This document shows, one piece after another, positions 7,360-15,751 of a stretch of 34,594 nt of DNA. The notes beneath the pieces were generated by a model. That model was given only the letters and a program-made list of their open reading frames with translations. It was not told where the DNA came from and did not search any database. Within the stretch, counting starts at the first letter, position 1, and every line of letters starts with the position of its first letter. Made by a program: the position numbers and the translations under genes. This stretch comes from Phycisphaerales bacterium (lineage in GTDB: Bacteria; Planctomycetota; Phycisphaerae; UBA1845), in assembly GCA_020344555.1 (NCBI GenBank), contig CP070827.1, positions 4,113,464 through 4,148,057 on the forward strand, given 5' to 3'.

Positions 7360-9186
7360 CTAGACGGGCGTTGCCATCGGCAGGCCCTTGTCAGCGGAGG
7401 AGCGCCAAACGCGCTGAAACACGTACGCAACACAACAGATGGCGATCAGTGCCAAGTCTATCCCTCCGGTCCAGAACAGGTAGCGGACGACGGCCCCGGT
7501 GCCGAAGCCGTAGCTGTGCAGCCCGATGCCCAGCACGTAGTTGACCCCCACATACGTCATGATGATCAGCCAGAAGCAAATGACGCTCTTGACCGCGGTC
7601 GCGAATTGACCACGGGCCGCGACCAGTACCACCATGACCAACGCGGCACCGCCAAGGGCCAATACTTTTCCACCGGTCAACGGCGCCAGCTTCGGTACGA
7701 TCAAAACAAACAGGGCAACCATCAGGAGCGCGCCGAGCACGTACGCCCAGTGCGGCAACTTCTCGTGGTCGATTCGCACGTGCAAGATGATCAGATACCC
7801 CAGCAGGGCGATTAGCGACCATACTTCCTTGGGATCCCATCCCCAATAACGTCCCCACGACGACGCCGCCCACATGCTTCCGGTGACGATTCCCGCCAAC
7901 AGAAGGATGGCTCCGATGTGGATATACCAGTAGTGCAGCGAATCGAGCGTCCTGATGAATCTGCGCCGCCCGGGCGCGATAGCCATGACCACGAGCTGCA
8001 TATGTGCGATCAGAACGCCGAGTGCCAGAACTGAATATGACACCATGATGACAGGCACATGGATCGACATCCAAACGGTATCCATGAGCACCGGCACGAT
8101 CGGCCGTACGTAGTGGTCCATCGGCAGACAATCGGCCAACACCAGCGCTAGCGCCCCCATCCCCGAGGCCGTCAGCGGCACCAGCCGATGCCGCAGGAAA
8201 AGCACCGACAAGATCGCAAACGCACCCATACCCCAACTCAGAAACAACAGCGACTCGAACATGTTGGCCGCCGGTATGCGCCCTGCGATCTCCCATCGCA
8301 GCCTCAAACCTTCGGTGAGCACGGCAAAGCCTGCAATCATGACCACAACGGCGAGACCATCAAACCAGGCCCGCCGGATGGACATCGCCACCGCGGCCAG
8401 GAGCGCACCTACGACCATAATCTGCCAGGCAGCTCGGAAGGGGTTAAGACTGTTATAGCGAAGTTCCGTGGCAATCCGTTGTGGATCGGGCCGGTAAGCC
8501 GCCGGCAACGCGCCCAGTACTCCTATAAGCTGCTGTGACGCCGCATCAAATGCCGTCCGGTCATCCGCCAAAAAGGCCGCCCTCAATCCCTGCCAGGCCT
8601 CTTGCACCCGTGCCATGTCGTCGGACGGGGCCGCTCCCGATCTCTCGACCGCCTGCCAGGTTCCGCCAAGATCGTTGGGATCCGGAATTGGCCGGATCAC
8701 CCGCCCGCGAAAGACTTGCTGCAGCTTGATCAGCTTCTCGTTGATGTCCGAAACTTTGGATTCCAGCGGGTTCATCTTGCGCCCACGCTCGATGTGCGCC
8801 AACGCGTCGATCAGGGAATGCAGGTGCTCGTGATCCGCAAGCTCCGCATACGAAAAAACGGTCTGCGTAGCCGGCAGACGCAACTCACCACGCAACTCGG
8901 CGTTCCTGATACTAATAAGCGGCTGCCTCATCCATGTCGGCGTGTCAAACGTCCAGGCCAGCAGCAGCAGGACCGGATCGTGACCCTGATAGAATGCGTC
9001 TCCGGTGATCGATTCCACCGTATCACGGGCGGCCGTGTCCAGCGGCGGCCAACGACCATCATGCTGCACCGGCAGAGCACGAATCGCCGTAAGATCAAGC
9101 GAAACGGGCAGCTCCGCGCCCTTAACAGGCGACGTGGCAAGCACGAGCGTTGCCAGGGCTATGACCATGTGCGACTTATGCATCAC
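7360..9186 (-). CDS. ccsA: Cytochrome c biogenesis protein CcsA (System II), long form
   Basis: This 608-residue protein can start at GTG 9186 or the adjacent ATG 9183, with AGGAG about 11-14 bases upstream. Residues 1-23 look like a signal sequence. About 220 soluble, probably periplasmic residues follow, then a run of membrane helices from about residue 252. The tryptophan-rich haem-handling motif SSWGRYWGWDPKEVWSL lies at 442-458, flanked by conserved-type histidines (H376, H423, H469). In System II, CcsA and ResB/CcsB carry haem out of the cell and attach it to apocytochrome c. CcsA alone is usually 300-400 residues, so the N-terminal domain is an addition. The gene begins 15 bp after the ResB gene ends, indicating one operon. 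Confidence 0.93.
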   Translation of the reverse strand: MMHKSHMVIALATLVLATSPVKGAELPVSLDLTAIRALPVQHDGRWPPLDTAARDTVESITGDAFYQGHDPVLLLLAWTFDTPTWMRQPLISIRNAELRGELRLPATQTVFSYAELADHEHLHSLIDALAHIERGRKMNPLESKVSDINEKLIKLQQVFRGRVIRPIPDPNDLGGTWQAVERSGAAPSDDMARVQEAWQGLRAAFLADDRTAFDAASQQLIGVLGALPAAYRPDPQRIATELRYNSLNPFRAAWQIMVVGALLAAVAMSIRRAWFDGLAVVVMIAGFAVLTEGLRLRWEIAGRIPAANMFESLLFLSWGMGAFAILSVLFLRHRLVPLTASGMGALALVLADCLPMDHYVRPIVPVLMDTVWMSIHVPVIMVSYSVLALGVLIAHMQLVVMAIAPGRRRFIRTLDSLHYWYIHIGAILLLAGIVTGSMWAASSWGRYWGWDPKEVWSLIALLGYLIILHVRIDHEKLPHWAYVLGALLMVALFVLIVPKLAPLTGGKVLALGGAALVMVVLVAARGQFATAVKSVICFWLIIMTYVGVNYVLGIGLHSYGFGTGAVVRYLFWTGGIDLALIAICCVAYVFQRVWRSSADKGLPMATPV

Positions 9187-9201
9187 CGTTTCCGTGCTCT
9201 C

Positions 9202-11109
9202 CTACTCTTGGGGTGTCGCTACCGGCTCGCTATCGCGATGCTTCGCCCCACCTTTCGGATAGGTTCGCAGATCCGCGGTCGATTGCAGCGGGTCCATTGC
9301 CGTGTGTCGGTCTTCGGCACGATCGCGCTTCTGCGCCTCGCCACCCGCGGATCCACGCCCCACCTTTCGCCGTTCGCCGATTCGCGTAATCAAGACCACA
9401 ACCATGCCGGCCATCACGGCTATATAACCCGCAAAGACGACCGCTTGACCCGGGTCGCGCGAGACGCTCAAAAAGCTGATTGAGCGTGGCCCGTTCTGGC
9501 GATAGCTCGATTGGTAGAACGAATACCCCCCGTGCTCCGTCGGGTTGTTCATGCTGATCACCCGGCTTTGGGTCCGGCCGGTCTCGGCATCAACCAGGGT
9601 AACGTGACTCTCGAAGGATCGCGGCCTTCGCGTACCCGGATAGTAGCCGACTCGGAAACGATCCAAGGTCATGTCAAAGCCGAGTGGAATCTGCTTATCC
9701 CGAAACACAAGAGCGTACGGGGTGCCGTTGACGGTCACCGTACGGGGTTCATACTTCTGCAGCCACGTCCTCCGCGCACTGTCGCCTGCGCTTAGTCTCA
9801 CGAAGACTGCCGGTATGCGCGTTTCCCGAACAGGCTCAACCGGCACGACCCCACGCGCTAACCGGGCACGGTCGAAGCGGCGCAGCACCGCGAACTTCAG
9901 GCCGGACCAAGGGGATTCAATCGCCTCACCAACGCTCACCTCCCGTGTCGCAAGGCCGCCTCCTCCGTGTCGGAACCGCACGTGGAGCATGGCATCGGGG
10001 CCCTCGAGGATCTCAATGGGAGTTGTCGATGCCGTAGCGCCGGGCGCCACAAACGTAACCTTCAGATCCTTGGTATGCTCGCCCCGGTGCATCGACATGA
10101 AGTCCGGGAACCGTGCAAAAGCCAACAGCTTCTCGGCCGTTTCAGGACCGTTTAATTCCACCTCGATGGCCGGATTGACCGGCCGGTCAGATGCGTTCGT
10201 CAACTTGTTGTTCGGGCCCACCGTCGCGTGCGGCAAGTAGCGCAGAACGCGTATCGCATAACCGGTCTCTCCAAGGGGGACCTGCTCGTCAGTGCAATCC
10301 TCCAACGGAATCTCAAAAGCGGATCCTCTGTACACGACCTTGACCAGCCCGCCGGCCTCTTCCTCCCCACTCGGCTCCTCCTCGAGTAAGCGGGCCAGTT
10401 CCGTCGCATCCTGAACGGCACGGAGCGTCACCGTCAGCGGACCAACGCCTAGCGTTTCGCCGGGAGACACCCAGATGGGATCGTCTCGGCCCGAGGGCGA
10501 AAGCGAAACCTCCACTGCAAGTTGTCCGTGAGAGTTGTCGTTTGTCATCCGCTCGGACACCGTGCTGTCCGGCAAATATCGCTCGACCTCGATCTGAAGC
10601 TGGCCAAGCGACGAGATCGGCCCACCAGTATCCTCCACACTCCGGAACCCGTTGAAGACGCCGGCATCAAGACCAGTCGTAGACCTGCTCTGATCGTCCC
10701 GGTTAGCGACCGTCAGCGTCGGCTCCGGGACGCTGAAATGGCGGACAGTGTCGCCTTCGGCAATGCCGACCTGGCCGTCCACGCCCAGGTACTTGGTGAC
10801 GAGGGTGCCGGCCAGGGTGACCAGGATCGCCGAATGCGTGATAACGAACCCGATCTGCCGCCTGGAAAACGGGTAGCGCACCACCATTGCCCCGGCCACG
10901 TTGACACCCAGCAGCCCCAAGAGCATCTGGAACCACCAGGATCGGTAGAAAAACGCCAGGGCCTGTTGGCTGCCCCGCGTCGACTCAAACACGGTCGCGC
11001 AGGCCATCGCCACCAGCAGCAGCACCAGCAACAGGGCCGCGAACCACAGCGATGCCACAGTACGAAGAATACGGTTTGATCCCGTTATCGGGCTGCTATG
11101 TCTTGCCAT
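9202..11109 (-). CDS. resB: Cytochrome c biogenesis protein ResB/CcsB (System II)
   Basis: This 635-residue protein starts at ATG 11109 with GAGG 4 bases upstream. Three N-terminal helices (about 18-38, 58-77, 86-106) precede a large periplasmic domain of about 450 residues. A final helix lies near 565-585 (VVFAGYIAVMAGMVVVLI), followed by a charged cytoplasmic tail. The helix pattern, the SLWFAALLLVLL opening and the YSFYQSSYRQNGP segment near the end fit the ResB family. It should form the haem-export and ligation complex with CcsA, which is the next gene. It leads the operon; the long upstream spacer shows no clear promoter. The tail after the last helix (about 50 residues) is longer than I would expect and of low complexity. 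Confidence 0.92.
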   Translation of the reverse strand: MARHSSPITGSNRILRTVASLWFAALLLVLLLVAMACATVFESTRGSQQALAFFYRSWWFQMLLGLLGVNVAGAMVVRYPFSRRQIGFVITHSAILVTLAGTLVTKYLGVDGQVGIAEGDTVRHFSVPEPTLTVANRDDQSRSTTGLDAGVFNGFRSVEDTGGPISSLGQLQIEVERYLPDSTVSERMTNDNSHGQLAVEVSLSPSGRDDPIWVSPGETLGVGPLTVTLRAVQDATELARLLEEEPSGEEEAGGLVKVVYRGSAFEIPLEDCTDEQVPLGETGYAIRVLRYLPHATVGPNNKLTNASDRPVNPAIEVELNGPETAEKLLAFARFPDFMSMHRGEHTKDLKVTFVAPGATASTTPIEILEGPDAMLHVRFRHGGGGLATREVSVGEAIESPWSGLKFAVLRRFDRARLARGVVPVEPVRETRIPAVFVRLSAGDSARRTWLQKYEPRTVTVNGTPYALVFRDKQIPLGFDMTLDRFRVGYYPGTRRPRSFESHVTLVDAETGRTQSRVISMNNPTEHGGYSFYQSSYRQNGPRSISFLSVSRDPGQAVVFAGYIAVMAGMVVVLITRIGERRKVGRGSAGGEAQKRDRAEDRHTAMDPLQSTADLRTYPKGGAKHRDSEPVATPQE

Positions 11110-11402
11110 TGGCCTCTGCTCGGAAACTCCGTTGTCTCATCTATATGCCCAGTGGGCGCACTTTACCACCTTCTTACTCGGCGAAATGGGGTCTCGCCCA
11201 GCCGCCGGCCCCGCGGACAGACGAGATACAGGCTTACACACCACATGCCAAGGGCGGGGCTCCCGGCCGAGCCTCCCGCATGCCCGAAACCGAGACACCC
11301 ACAGAAGGGGACCGGCTCCGCCCTGCAAGTCGTCCAAAACGCTCACTCATCAAGATCGGGACAACCAGCCACAGGCACGCAAGAGCCCTCGCGGCCGTGC
11401 CC

Positions 11403-11425
11403 GTCCCCCCTTGTGAAGGGGGGAC
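11403..11425. repeat. Perfect 10-bp-stem hairpin (GTCCCCCCTT / AAGGGGGGAC)
   Basis: The two arms are exact complements around a 3-base GTG loop. There is no T-run on either side, so it is not a standard intrinsic terminator. It looks like one unit of a dispersed intergenic palindrome. Confidence 0.6.
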
Positions 11426-11482
11426 CACAGGGGGGTCGAGGAAACATGCAGTGCCCGCTGTCGAAGCGAAGCGAACATCCTG

Positions 11483-11544
11483 ATCCCGATGCCTGTCCCG
11501 ATCCCGATGTACCGCGACAAGCCGGGACGAAGACGCATCGGGAT
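11483..11544. repeat. Nested inverted repeats of the TCCCGATG palindrome family
   Basis: ATCCCGATG occurs at 11483-11491 and 11501-11509, and its exact complement CATCGGGAT at 11536-11544. Between them GTCCCG (11495-11500) and CGGGAC (11523-11528) add a second pairing option. The arm sequence recurs in the palindromes at 34218-34239 and 34338-34363. Confidence 0.6.
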
Positions 11545-11604
11545 TGGGGTCGCTTGTTCATCCCCTCCCTTGCGGTCGGGGCTCTGATCCGTTCATCGCC
11601 CTCC

Positions 11605-11716
11605 CTTCGCTATTCGCCATTTGACATTCGCTGCTCGCGAATCCCCAATCGACAATCGCCAATCCCCAATCCCCAATCCGCAATCCGCAATCGACAATCC
11701 GCAATCCCCAATCACG
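11605..11716. repeat. Degenerate heptanucleotide tandem array (16 x 7 bp)
   Basis: Sixteen consecutive 7-bp units run in strict register. The last eleven fit AATCNNC except the final one (AATCACG), with AATCCCC, AATCCGC and AATCGAC as common versions. The first five are more diverged (CTTCGCT, ATTCGCC, ATTTGAC, ATTCGCT, GCTCGCG). The array overlaps the stop codon of the metalloprotease gene (11712-11714). It resembles the short tandem heptamer repeats of cyanobacteria in style, though origin and role here are unknown. Confidence 0.85.
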
Positions 11717-14700
11717 GACATCCACCAGGCCCGGACCACACAGCGCAGAAGGGGAAGCGTGGCACATCCGAATAGGTGCACCCACGGAACGCATCGAGGA
11801 CCTGTGTAACGTCCGTCATGTTCACCAGCCAATCCGGGAAGTTGGGCTCGATGTCCGCCCTGGACTTAGGCACCGCGTTGGCCAGGTTCTTGAACTTGTC
11901 GAGCACAGCCGTTACGTCGGTGGGTATGCCAACCACTCCGTCCGGCGGGCTGCACGGAATGACCGCACACGTTCCCACCAGATCGCCCCACCCGCTCGTG
12001 GTTATCGTGAGCGGCGCCGAGTAGTCCGCCTCGTTGCCGAAATCGCATTCACAGTCGATGGCCTGTACATCGTAGACCGCGCCGGGGATGATGTCGTCAT
12101 CGGTCACGTGAAGGACGCCCACCATGCCCCAGTCCATGCAGTATGGGGTACCGTCCAGGTTGGCGCTCCAGAAGTCTGGCCAACCCGGTTCGTGATTAAT
12201 CTTACCGGCGTTCTCACTGACTTGCCGCGGCTCACCGACCCAACACTTCGTGCCGTTGAATCCGTTGAACGGCGGCGGGAGGGTGTTGAGGGTAACGCGC
12301 AGAGCACTCTGCCTGCCCGGATTGCCAGGCACCATCGAGATGTAGCGGATTTTCTGATAACCCGCCTCACCCGATGGTGCGGTTGGCGGATCAGACACCG
12401 GACACTCGCTGGGTGGGCAGCTATATAGCTCAAAGTCATCGACGTACCAGCCCAACCAGCCGGTGCAGCCGTTCTTGCCGAAGTCAAAGCGGAACTCGAC
12501 CTCGTCGCCGCCGGAGACGTAACCGCTCAGATCAACAAGCGACGTACCCCATCCCCCGCCGAGCATTGAAAAGCCCGTCCAGGCCTCCTCACCGGCCAGC
12601 GGGTTGGTGTTGCCCGCAGCCGCAGAGGCCAGAACGTCATTGTAGGGGTTGTACTGAAATGCGCTACCCGGTATGAGTTGCCAGTCACCACCGTCGACCC
12701 GAATTCTCACATTGCCCCCGTCGTAGGCCCACTCTGCGTCGAGGTAATGCGAAAACGCCAGTGTTGGAGATGACAGCGGCGGGTCCGTGGGAAGAACGAT
12801 CACCGGGCTAAACAGCGAATGCACTGCCGACTCGTCCTGAGTGTCGCAGTTCCCGACGGAGCGATCCTGGCAGTGCCAAACGGAGCCCGGCCAACCAAAC
12901 GGCAGCCCCCCTGTCGTGATCCACTCCCAGTCGTAGGGCGTCGGCGGGCCGAACGGACCGGTGTTGGAGACCGACCAACCATCGACGTCCAGCTCGAAAT
13001 CATCGAAGTAGAGTGTGGTCCTGTCCGGGCATTTGTCGGGTGGGTCGGGATCCACAACATTGCCGCTAGCGCCGCAAAGCCCCTCGGTGTTCATCTCCGT
13101 CGCCAGCAGGGCCTTGTCGACCTCCGCGGCGTCGGCAGAGGTGAACAAGCCGTAATCGGAGCCGTCGCGGGGGTCTATCACCATCGTGTCGGTCAGGTCC
13201 GCCGCGGTCTGATTCAGTGCCCAGTAGGCGTCCTCAAAGTCTGACGCCGGGGTCAGGTAGGTGATCAGAGCGTAGTACCACACGGCCCCCGCCTTGATGA
13301 TGCCGATCCCGTTTACGGTGTAGCCGTTGAACGTCTTTCCGTCCGACATGATCGCGAACGCGTGGTTGGGAGTGCCGCTCCCACTGTGAACGCCGCCATT
13401 ATCGTCTGGATTGCAGACTTGGAACGGGTGGTTGGCTCTGTCCGGATCGCCGTAGCACGTTGGCTCCCACATATCGCGGATCGCACCGCCAAACGCGCTG
13501 GCGTCCTCCGACACGAGCCAACGCACGCCCTCCGCGCTGCTGTTGGCCCGCATCGTGGCATTGACAGTAGTCCCCCCCTCTACGGTCGAGCGGATCGAGG
13601 CCCCGTCCACCTGCACGATCATAACGGAGGGAATAGTTATGACGTCGGGCGTCCCCGGGGCCATTGTAATCGGAGGCCCGGGGCGATTATTGGCCACGAT
13701 GACGGCGATCGCCCCAGCGTCCTGGCAGTTCTTGACCTTTGTAGTGAAATAGCAGTCGCCGCGGTCGACCAGTGCGATCTTCCCGTTGACCACGCTGGGA
13801 TTCGTGATGGGGTCGCAGGCCAGCGCCGGCTCCGCCAGAGCAACGTCACCGGTAACCCCGGTCTCGTCCAGCGCAGGACCAAAATTCGCGGGACCGGCCA
13901 GGTACGTCCCGGCGATGGAGGGCGGAGCATTGACGTCGAGGGCTACCCCACTTACGCAGGCGCCCGACGTGCGCAGCGCGTTAGGTGTGTCCGTGCCAGG
14001 TCCGACATAGCCGGTGGTCGTCGGCCAGTACGGCGGACCGCTTGGTTCATCACCGGGATCCACTCTGTTGCCGTTAAGCAGGTCGATCATTTCACCCCAG
14101 ATGTCGGAGTATGATTCATTCAATTGGCCGGCTTGATTCCAGTAGATCAGGTCGGCGGTCCAACTGGTGATGCTGTGTCCCCACTCGTGGGCCACAACGT
14201 CGTCGGACGCGGTCCCGGTGCAAAAATAGCTCCACCCGCCGCCGCCGAATGCGTTCGGGCAACTGCTGCTCTGGAGGTGCACGGTCACGCCCATGTCTGA
14301 GCCCTCGTTATCGTAACCGTCGCGACCGAACGCGCGAGAAAAGTAGCCGTACACGTCCCCGGTGTAGTTGTAGGCCGCGTCCGCATCAGGGTCGCCCGTT
14401 GGCGGGTCCTCTTCAAGGCGGACCCATGCGGAAGTCTGGTCATTCCACACCCTCCGGTAGAGTCCGGTGTGTAGGAGGCTCCACCGCTCGAGAATCTTGC
14501 CGGTGTGCGCATCCACGAAGAACGCCTCGCGCAACGGAACCGACAGGTCGGCCAGGACGATATAGTAGGCCAGGTGCGCGCCTTGCGGGGGGTTCCCGTA
14601 CCAGCCCGGGTCAACGATGACAAGTTCTGAATGTTCCACCGTCGGTTGCCCGTGCCCGATCATCCGCCTGGCGATTGTGGTCGCGACTTGGGGCTCGAGC

Positions 14701-15143
14701 TTTGGCTGGGTGTTGACCTTCGCGGCTCTGGGATGGAAGTGGCCGTTGCCTGCGATCACGGCGCCGTTGGGCTCCTGATGGACCTTCAACACGCCGGAGA
14801 ACACCGGCACGCCGTCGTGCACTTGCTGGAACGTGGTATGCGTACGCCCGAGCCAATCAGTGTGGGCCTTCTCGACCTTCAGTTGAAGCCTCGCATCCGT
14901 GACGCCGAACAGGTGACCGTGCGCCACAAGAAAGTCACGCGGCTCAACGACTCGTTTCCCGGCTGCGACCGGGACCGGAACGGGACCTCCGTCCGTCGCG
15001 GTCACGAAGGTCGCCAGACCCGTCCTACCGGACCTCCGAATCGTAAGCCCAACGCTCGAATTCTCGTCCGCAGCGCTCCGGCCCGCGAGAAGTATCTCAC
15101 CTACGAGCGCAAACACAATCAGCGATGCTCTCTTCCAACCCAT
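11712..15143 (-). CDS. Secreted thermolysin-like (M4) metalloprotease with PA domain and novel C-terminal module
   Basis: The product has 1143 residues when started at ATG 15143, which has AGGAAGG about 6 bases upstream; the 60 open codons before it overlap the leader and are rejected. A signal peptide covers 1-25. An FTP/PepSY-like propeptide spans about 30-220. The zinc site is HEWGH (319-323) with the glutamate helix NESYSDIWG (342-350), and the active-site histidine is H586 in NGGVHSGSG. These are thermolysin-family features. A protease-associated (PA) domain (about 440-530, VNGKIALVDRGDCYF) is inserted between the zinc ligands and H586. Residues about 705-912 form a beta-rich, MAM/jelly-roll-like domain. 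Residues 931-1143 match the tail of the propeller/ASPIC protein at 29042-31741. The likely role is degradation of extracellular protein, possibly while tethered to the cell surface. Confidence 0.93.
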   Translation of the reverse strand: MGWKRASLIVFALVGEILLAGRSAADENSSVGLTIRRSGRTGLATFVTATDGGPVPVPVAAGKRVVEPRDFLVAHGHLFGVTDARLQLKVEKAHTDWLGRTHTTFQQVHDGVPVFSGVLKVHQEPNGAVIAGNGHFHPRAAKVNTQPKLEPQVATTIARRMIGHGQPTVEHSELVIVDPGWYGNPPQGAHLAYYIVLADLSVPLREAFFVDAHTGKILERWSLLHTGLYRRVWNDQTSAWVRLEEDPPTGDPDADAAYNYTGDVYGYFSRAFGRDGYDNEGSDMGVTVHLQSSSCPNAFGGGGWSYFCTGTASDDVVAHEWGHSITSWTADLIYWNQAGQLNESYSDIWGEMIDLLNGNRVDPGDEPSGPPYWPTTTGYVGPGTDTPNALRTSGACVSGVALDVNAPPSIAGTYLAGPANFGPALDETGVTGDVALAEPALACDPITNPSVVNGKIALVDRGDCYFTTKVKNCQDAGAIAVIVANNRPGPPITMAPGTPDVITIPSVMIVQVDGASIRSTVEGGTTVNATMRANSSAEGVRWLVSEDASAFGGAIRDMWEPTCYGDPDRANHPFQVCNPDDNGGVHSGSGTPNHAFAIMSDGKTFNGYTVNGIGIIKAGAVWYYALITYLTPASDFEDAYWALNQTAADLTDTMVIDPRDGSDYGLFTSADAAEVDKALLATEMNTEGLCGASGNVVDPDPPDKCPDRTTLYFDDFELDVDGWSVSNTGPFGPPTPYDWEWITTGGLPFGWPGSVWHCQDRSVGNCDTQDESAVHSLFSPVIVLPTDPPLSSPTLAFSHYLDAEWAYDGGNVRIRVDGGDWQLIPGSAFQYNPYNDVLASAAAGNTNPLAGEEAWTGFSMLGGGWGTSLVDLSGYVSGGDEVEFRFDFGKNGCTGWLGWYVDDFELYSCPPSECPVSDPPTAPSGEAGYQKIRYISMVPGNPGRQSALRVTLNTLPPPFNGFNGTKCWVGEPRQVSENAGKINHEPGWPDFWSANLDGTPYCMDWGMVGVLHVTDDDIIPGAVYDVQAIDCECDFGNEADYSAPLTITTSGWGDLVGTCAVIPCSPPDGVVGIPTDVTAVLDKFKNLANAVPKSRADIEPNFPDWLVNMTDVTQVLDAFRGCTYSDVPRFPFCAVWSGPGGCP

Positions 15144-15166
15144 TAGTGCCTTCCTAAATTGAGGTG

Positions 15167-15189
15167 AAAAAAACAGGTCAGGCCCGACC
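15167..15189 (-). terminator. Intrinsic terminator/attenuator just before the protease ribosome site
   Basis: On the minus strand GGTCG and TGACC pair (one G-T) around GGCC, followed by TG and seven T residues (plus-strand A-run 15167-15173). This is a standard factor-independent terminator shape. It ends 23 bases before the protease ATG, inside the transcript expected from the promoter at 15314-15342. It would either stop a short RNA or control read-through into the protease gene. Confidence 0.6.
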
Positions 15190-15313
15190 GTTGGTACAAA
15201 GCCGACGCACACAACGCGCATCGGGAGCTTCCTTGTACGTTCGGATAGACAACAGTGCCTGAATGAATCAAGGAATTCCCTCCTCGGCTTGGACGCACCA
15301 TAGAATCTCGCTG

Positions 15314-15342
15314 AAGATAGCAAATCGGCAGGCCCGGGTCAA
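15314..15342 (-). promoter_or_regulatory. Sigma70-type promoter for the metalloprotease leader
   Basis: On the minus strand TTGACC (plus-strand 15337-15342) is followed by a 17-base spacer and TATCTT (15314-15319). Transcription would start near 15307 and give a leader of about 160 nt before the protease start codon. Confidence 0.6.
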
Positions 15343-15500
15343 CCGCCGATTTGTTTGTTCCTCGCTGTGCGAGGGCGGAGCCTCTGGTGAACGATAAGCC
15401 GGCCCCGTCGCCCCTTGGAACTCGGCGAGAGCGTCAAAGAGGCAGGGCAGCGTCTCGGATCGCGAAGGGGCGTGCAGAGAAGAACGCTGCGCACGGGTGC

Positions 15501-15536
15501 CACTGGTCCCGACGTACGTCGGGATCTGCCAGCGTG
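15501..15536. repeat. Nested palindrome, TCCCGACGTACGTCGGGA core
   Basis: The 18-bp core (15507-15524) is a perfect palindrome, flanked by CACTGG on the left and GCCAGCGTG on the right, which can pair as an outer stem. The 13 bases CGGGTGCCACTGG at 15494-15506 recur exactly at 34162-34174 beside a related element, so this is a dispersed repeat family. Confidence 0.7.
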
Positions 15537-15751
15537 GATGAGCAGACACGTTGCCGGTGGGATTCCATGGCTTGGCTTGGCCAGACCGATGCCACGCGTT
15601 GGAGACTGTTGGTCCAGTTTGGGCGTGGTTCTGATAGACTATGGAGCGCTGGACGACTTTCGTTTCTTGCGTTGCCGCGACGTACCGCGTTGTCCATCGG
15701 AACAGGCGTCGGGGGCCGGCCGGTGGACAATAATCGTGGGTTGACGGACAT

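Larger units (their letters stand above)
11110..11711. other. Repeat-rich intergenic region, no gene seen
   Basis: This 602-bp spacer lies between the ResB start and the metalloprotease stop. Its open frames have no ribosome sites and skewed composition. It holds a strong GTCCCCCCTT hairpin, nested TCCCGATG inverted repeats and a 16-unit heptanucleotide array, each listed separately. Confidence 0.7.
15144..15751. other. Divergent intergenic region with leader and repeat
   Basis: This 608-bp spacer separates the divergent protease and YbaK genes. The left half is the protease leader with its promoter and attenuator-like hairpins. A TCCCGACGTACGTCGGGA palindrome sits at 15501-15536. The right half shows no gene and only a weak promoter candidate for the YbaK gene. 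Confidence 0.6.

Noticed and set aside
8602-9483. A 293-codon plus-strand frame opposite the ccsA/resB junction
   Set aside because: It crosses two real minus-strand genes and its product is arginine-rich and structureless, as expected for a shadow frame.
11605-11716. The heptamer array as a CRISPR array
   Set aside because: The period is 7 bp with no spacers, far too short for CRISPR repeats, and no cas genes are present.
15144-15323. A 60-residue N-terminal extension of the metalloprotease
   Set aside because: The extension lies in the leader, upstream of the ribosome site and across the terminator hairpin. The signal peptide begins right at ATG 15143.
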